NCBI GenBank assembly: GCA_963922205.1
Contig: CAWUHX010000325.1
Coordinates: forward strand, 186,001 to 250,000
DNA: 64,000 nucleotides
Direction of reading: 5' to 3'
From: Romanomermis culicivorax
Taxonomy: Eukaryota > Nematoda > Enoplea > Mermithida > Mermithidae
The notes under the pieces are model-generated. The model was not told the DNA's origin, ran no database searches, and worked only from the letters and a program-made list of their open reading frames with translations. Numbering within the stretch: position 1 is the stretch's first letter; each line of letters begins with the position of its first letter. Of this stretch, positions 59,262-64,000 are shown in pieces. The translations under genes and the position numbers were made by a program.

Positions 59262-61268
59262 TTAAAAACAAATTAACTTTTAATAATGCACATCGAATTA
59301 GCACTCTGGTGGAGTTGGATCAATTTACGCTTTCGAGTCCGCACACTCTTTCGTTTTTTCTCGAGTAGGAAAAATTTTGCACCAAAAAGTCTTCTGCAAA
59401 AACCTATTTCAAAAGCTCTATGTCGACTGTTTTAGGGCACACTGACTGATGACTTTATAAAAACTACTTTATAACCTTAAAAACTGAATTTTTTGCTATA
59501 TTTCTTTACGGGAGAGAAAGCAGTAAAAATAAATAGTATACGTATCGGCAAATAATAACATACGAATAGAAAAAATGAGAAAGAGAGAAAAAAGTTCACG
59601 GGTTGGGCTCGAGTATGCGCTCCTTCTTCAGCCGGCCGCGTCTTTTGTGGCAGAACTTACAATGCCATATCGAGAATTGATACGAAGCGCATAAATAAGA
59701 GAAAGTACATCATTTGTTAAAGAATTAAATTTTTCGACTGGTCTTGCTCTGCTGTATACTGTTTCTATTCTAATGTTAGATATTTTTTCACCTGTGCAAG
59801 TGTTTTTCATTGTTGGGACTGTATTACAGAATTTTTGAAGATAGCTTCAAGTTACAAAGCAATAAATGAAAGGCTTCTTGACGCCTCGCATCCGGCATCT
59901 ACAGGCAGAATACCGATTGGCATCAATATTCCACCCATAGGACTAAAAATTTTACCGGATCATCAGCATTCATGTGTGTCCTCAAAAACATTCATGTGTC
60001 AACGATTTCGTATGTCTTCCACGACGACGTACGAAATCGATCGAACAGGAAACTCAAAGTGCTCCTTACTTGTTATTGTACATTCTACTGCTATCTCAAG
60101 CATTTTTTGGTCTGCTGTCGTAGGAGATTTTTCGTATTGTCCTAAAATAGTGAATAAACTATTTTAACCAGCAGTTCCAACCTTTCCTTGAGTTTTAGGT
60201 GCAGAATTTATTGAAGGGTGGGCTCCGGGTTTTTTTTCGTGGATAGTCGACCTGAAAACAAGAAGGCCCTTCCTTTACTTTGCTAGGTTGCTTCCTTTCA
60301 TCAACTACAGCCTGTTTTGCATAAACCGAAATTGAAAAAATGAGGAACATTACTGAGCGTTTACACCAAGCTTTTACTGTAGGATATTTCACTCAAAAAT
60401 GACTGTTAGTTTAGTCATCTCACACATTTGCAGTCCAATTTGACGTGAGATTTAGCATAAAATCAAAAAGATAATATGAAATAGTAGGTGCTTTCCAGTT
60501 TTATTTAGGAGCATTGCAAAAAAGCAAATTTAGTCTCTGGTCTTCAGTTGGATTGTACTTCTGCGCTACAACGGTTAGAATTGCGATAAAGGCTGTAAAG
60601 GCCTAGATTCCGTGCCGGAAAAATAGACTTCTATTGAAATGATCTTGGTAAGACGGATATCGATTTCGTAATTCTTCATTTCACACCCGAATTTTGATGT
60701 CATATGGATTTGATTGTGATGACATCTCTGTGATCATTAAGACAAGTTCTATGTAAGTAGTTTCGACTTCGTTGAAGTGAATCGAATTTTTAAGCCCGTC
60801 ACTTACTTCAGATTACTTATTTCCTGACGAATTGAAGCGTTTTAGCATGGGGAGTTTTTAGTCTGACAATTGAGTAATTCATGAAATTGACACTGTCTAT
60901 AGTCCTTTTTATTATCACTATTCTAAATTTGATTTTTTCAATTATGTTGTTAGCATTGGCTCTACAGTTATTTCGCTGACCCTAGCGAAAAGTTATCAAC
61001 CACTCAGTACAACAGAATCTTCATTTTAGCCATTTGGATCTCTTCTTTTTTGGACCTGTACCGTATTACCAATGAATTACCGATGTATTTTCTCGCTCAA
61101 AAACTTTTGACTCATAACCATACCAGTGAAACTACATTGTAGAGAAGTTCACTCAGAGTAGTCAGGGACGCATTCTATATTTGCTGCTTCCATGCAAAAA
61201 CATATTTTACACTATTTGAAATATCACGAAGGCAGCTTTTCAGTTCCACTGATGGTGGGTCTTATTCC
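59262..61268. other. Non-coding region with a MITE relic and a candidate signal sequence
   Basis: A minus-strand stretch near 60300-60350 reads MFLIFSISVYAKQAVVDERK, which looks like a signal peptide, but no downstream donor in phase 2 was found to join it to gene C. A TAGTCTG MITE relic lies near 60410-60545. Confidence 0.4.
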
Positions 61269-61273
61269 GAACT

Positions 61274-62054
61274 TTATCCTTTCTTATTAGAGGCTTTGAC
61301 TGTTGTTGGCTTTGCTGCCGCTTTTTTCGTTGTTGGTTTAGCTTTGGTTGTTGCCACTTTTGCTGCTGCCTTGGCTACTGGCTTTGGTGTCACTTTTTTG
61401 GTCGTAGGTTTGCTTGCTTTAGTAGTGGCTCCACCTTTTGCTGCTGGCGCCTTTGCTGCCGCCTTGGGCGTAGCCTTTTTAGTCGTCGTGGCTTTCGGCG
61501 CCGGCCCACCTTTCTTGGTCGTCGTAGACTTCGCGGCTTTCCCTTGTGTGGCTTTTGCCGACGCCTTGGTCGTTGTCGCCTTCGCTGGTTTCGCTGTTGT
61601 AGCCTTCTTCGTTGTCGTCTTTACTGTTGTGGCTTTCTTAGTTGTCGTCTTTTTAGTAGTAGTTGTTGTTGGTTCAGTTGTGGTTGTTTCTTCCATAGTT
61701 GTTTCAACTGCCGGCGTTTCTGATACTGGCACATCAGTAGGAGCGAATCCATCTGTGGAAGCTGTCTCTAGTGGAGGAGCTGCAGTGTCTTGCAATGTGG
61801 ATCCTGCATCCGAAGGAGGGGTTTGTGTATCGGGAGGAAAAGCACCTGCATCCGTAGGGGGAGGGCCTTCTGGTGGAGGTGTTTCTACGTTTGAAAGATC
61901 ATATTCTGGTGGTGCGACACCGGCATCGACATTTTCATAATCTTGGGGACTTCGTTTCTGCCGATAGAGGAGATGCGTCTGAAAACCACGCAAATTGACT
62001 TCTCTTTTCCGTCGGAGAATGGCCTCTTCACTTTGATGGCTCAACGATTCTCCC
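61274..62054 (-). CDS. Thr/Lys/Ala-rich secreted-type protein D, main exon
   Basis: The exon has 259 codons and enters in phase 2 after TATTTCTTTAG (minus strand) with RGESLSHQSEEAILRRKRE; a second dibasic site LLYRQKRSPQDYENVD follows at about residue 36. A Pro/Thr/Asp-rich stretch (PPPEGPPPTDAG) leads to a tail of more than 140 residues made of Thr, Lys and Ala (TTTKKATTVKTTTKK, KATPKAAAKAPAAKG). The tail resembles histone H1 tails in composition only; the N-terminal region with processing sites does not fit a histone. An upstream in-frame ATG at 62110 would run through an intron-like T tract. An alternative acceptor (ACACAG) lies 14 bases upstream. Function unknown. Confidence 0.72.
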
Positions 62055-62109
62055 CTAAAGAAATAAGGCTGTGTAATTAAAAAAAAGACACAGTCAGTAA
62101 ATGTTTTCA

Positions 62110-62540
62110 TTATGAGCGCGGTAGCGTCAACCTATAATATACTTGCCTAAAATCTGACTAATCCCCCTAGAGCAAAAACGGTTATAGATAAAGACATGAG
62201 GTTTTTTGCGTAATATCCGCCATGTGGGCAAACATGGGGGTGTCAAGATTCATTGTGACTAAATATGCAAATGAGGCATGTTGGGATGCCAAAAACATGC
62301 AAAAACGTCCTTTTTTAGGGCCCAAAGTTGGTTCCTTAATGGGCATGCATCCTTGGACCTTGATACTTTTACCCGTGCTTGGGTTCAAAAAAATTACTTT
62401 TTTGGATGAAACAGTAGTGATCCGTTTTTGGTGAAACAGTAGTGATCCATATGAGTAATAACAGGAGAGTTACCATTCGGAATGTACCTGCTCCGGCTCG
62501 ACTCTGCATTGGTTCTGGCACCGGTTCCGCCGCAGCTCCG
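62110..62540. other. Non-coding region upstream of gene D
   Basis: The first exon of gene D is expected here or further right, but no short exon with a phase-2 donor could be identified with confidence. Confidence 0.35.
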
Positions 62541-62544
62541 TCCC

Positions 62545-63200
62545 TAATTTTTTTGGGGATTTTCATGAAAAAATAATTTTCGGGTAAAATCAACGATTTT
62601 TGCAATTTTTTGGGAAAAGGAGTTTTCGGCCAATTCAAATTTGGTGGGCATACTCCCACAGTGTGAAGAAAAATTTTGGTGGGATTTTCACAAAAAGTAA
62701 TTTTTGGGTAAAATCAATGATTTTTGAAATTTTGTGGGAAAACGGGTATTGACCGTGTCAAATCTAATGTGCATACTCCCACAATGTGGAAATTTTTTTT
62801 GAATTTTTCATGAAGAAAGATATTTTTGAGTAAAATCAACGATTTCCGCAGATTTTTGGGAAAAAGCGTATTGACCGTGTTGAATCTAATGGCCATCCTA
62901 TCAGTGGGATTTTTCACCAAAAAAGTAATTTTTGTGTAAAATCATTGATTTTTGAAATTTTCTGGGAAAAGGGGTTGTCGACCATGTCGAATCTAAAGGG
63001 CATACTCCCACAGTGTGCAAAAAGTTTCCTGGGGATTTTCCACGAAAAAAAACAATTTGTGGGTAAAATCAACGATTTTTGAAAGTGTTTGAGAAAAGGT
63101 GTTTTCGACCGTGTCAAATATAATGATCATACTCCCACTGTGTGAAAAAACTTTTTTGGTCACTTTTACGAAAAAAGTAATTTTGCGTTTTTTTGTGCGA
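62545..63200. repeat. ~120-bp satellite, about five copies
   Basis: CATACTCCCACAGTGTG-type motifs recur near 62649, 62772, 62892, 63001 and 63128, each followed by GATTTTCACGAAAAAA-like and GGGTAAAATCAACGATTTTT-like segments. The period is about 110-127 bp. The minus-strand frames are repeat artefacts. Confidence 0.8.
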
Positions 63201-63389
63201 AAACATGGTTTCTAACTATAAAAAATATGGAATGGCACAAACAATTTTGTGAATTTTTTTCTTCTTCCCATTAAAGAGTGTTATCTTGATTCAACTTCTA
63301 TAGCAACTTGTTCAAAGACTTTGGAACTTTTGAACTTAGTCAGTTTTAAAGCTATTATGAACAGTTATCAAAGGAAATTTGAGAGTCAG

Positions 63390-63780
63390 CAGACGCACTA
63401 AAAAATGGGTGGGGTTTATTGGAAAATGCTCCGATTGGGTAGGGAAAAGGAGAATATAATTGATGAAAGTCTTCAATGCTGAAAAATGGGTGGACAAAGT
63501 TGTAAAAGAGGTGGACAAAGTTGTAAAAGAGGTGGACAAAGTTGTAAAAGGGGTGGACAAGGCTGTAAAAGAGGTGGACAAGAAGTTTGCATCCCACAAA
63601 TTACAAAACGATACATTATCCACAAAAAAAATTATTAACATTCTTCACCCAAAAAAAGTGGTTTATGAAAATTTTGCCTTTTATTGTATCTTTGAAAAAG
63701 TATATTCTACGGCTGAGAGCATGTTTCAACCAACACCTACATGTGTGTCAAATGTACACATAACGGTATAAATGTGTCAA
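63390..63780. mobile_element. One end of the long-TIR element family
   Basis: TTTATTGGAAAATGCTCCGA and a later GAAAAAGTATATTCTACGGC block match the terminal repeat of the element at 15233-16357. Between them is a 21-bp minisatellite (63491-63592). The rest of the element may lie beyond or may have been lost. Confidence 0.6.
63491..63592 (+). repeat. 21-bp minisatellite coding for a VDKVVKE heptad
   Basis: GTGGACAAAGTTGTAAAAGAG repeats about five times. In the plus frame it reads VDKVVKE heptads within a 100-residue open frame. With no start context or known domain, the frame is not called a gene. Confidence 0.75.
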
Positions 63781-64000
63781 ATAGCCATTCTATAGTACAT
63801 TTGCATTAAAACCACAGTTAGTCATGCACATGTTAGCATATTAATCCTGTTATGGGCATGTCAATGTTTATATCAAGATCAATATTTGATTAATAAATTT
63901 GTTTGTATGAATATCAAAAGTTAGTGTTTTTTTGATACCGATCTTTTGATACCGATCAGATTTTGTGAATTCACTGGTAAAATTGCATATTGAGCACTTC

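Noticed and set aside
60195..60392. Signal-peptide-like MFLIFSISVYA frame as the first exon of gene C
   Set aside because: Gene C needs a donor leaving two bases of a codon. The available donors here are in phase 0 and would create a stop after joining. It is left as a possibility only.
61274..62054. Gene D as a histone H1
   Set aside because: Only the tail composition fits. There is no winged-helix domain, and the start has propeptide and dibasic sites shared with its neighbours.

Overview
The window looks like a gene-poor, repeat-dense chromosome segment of an invertebrate, most likely a nematode or a close ecdysozoan relative. The evidence is the presence of spliced genes with GT-AG introns of up to 5.6 kb, a patched-related (PTR-type) N-terminus of the kind expanded in nematodes, an OXR1/LMD-3-type TLDc gene, AT-rich DNA and many small DNA transposons. 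Nothing prokaryotic, viral or CRISPR-like is present. Species cannot be named from the sequence alone.

Layout. 0.2-3.5 kb: three copies of a ~550-bp dispersed repeat, broken by a hAT-type element (perfect 8-bp target duplication) and by a hairpin MITE that carries a nested element. 3.77-8.10 kb: a complete-looking foldback DNA transposon whose arms are ~17-bp tandem arrays in inverted orientation and whose middle is a five-exon MULE transposase gene with one nonsense codon. 8.1-13.0 kb: non-coding, with T-rich and ~450-bp repeat DNA. 13.1-27.2 kb: a five-exon OXR1/NCOA7-type gene (plus strand) ending in a TLDc domain. Its introns hold a 659-bp perfect GAAAA array, a long-TIR element, a nested pair of palindromic elements and a foldback element. 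29.5-42.0 kb: three more foldback elements, a decayed Ty3-type retroelement and TA-flanked MITEs. 44.5-47.0 kb: two exons of a patched-related gene (plus). 48.1-62.1 kb: four related genes on the minus strand coding for secreted-type Thr/Lys-rich proteins, separated by further nested transposons. 62.5-64.0 kb: a ~120-bp satellite and one end of a long-TIR element.

How parts relate. The foldback elements at 3.8, 24.6, 29.5, 38.5, 40.6 and 50.8-54.9 kb share one design: inverted arms of 15-17-bp tandem monomers, usually with a pyrimidine-rich spacer, but with a different monomer in each element. Four have candidate 8-9-bp target duplications, the length MULE transposases make. Only the first holds a transposase, so it is the natural candidate driver of the family (inference). 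The four Thr/Lys-rich genes share the same splice phase at the start of the main exon, and three share a dibasic KR-(S/N)PQ cleavage site. They look like a tandemly duplicated family that I do not recognise. First exons of these genes, the 5' end of the OXR1-type gene and the 3' part of the patched-related gene were not found.
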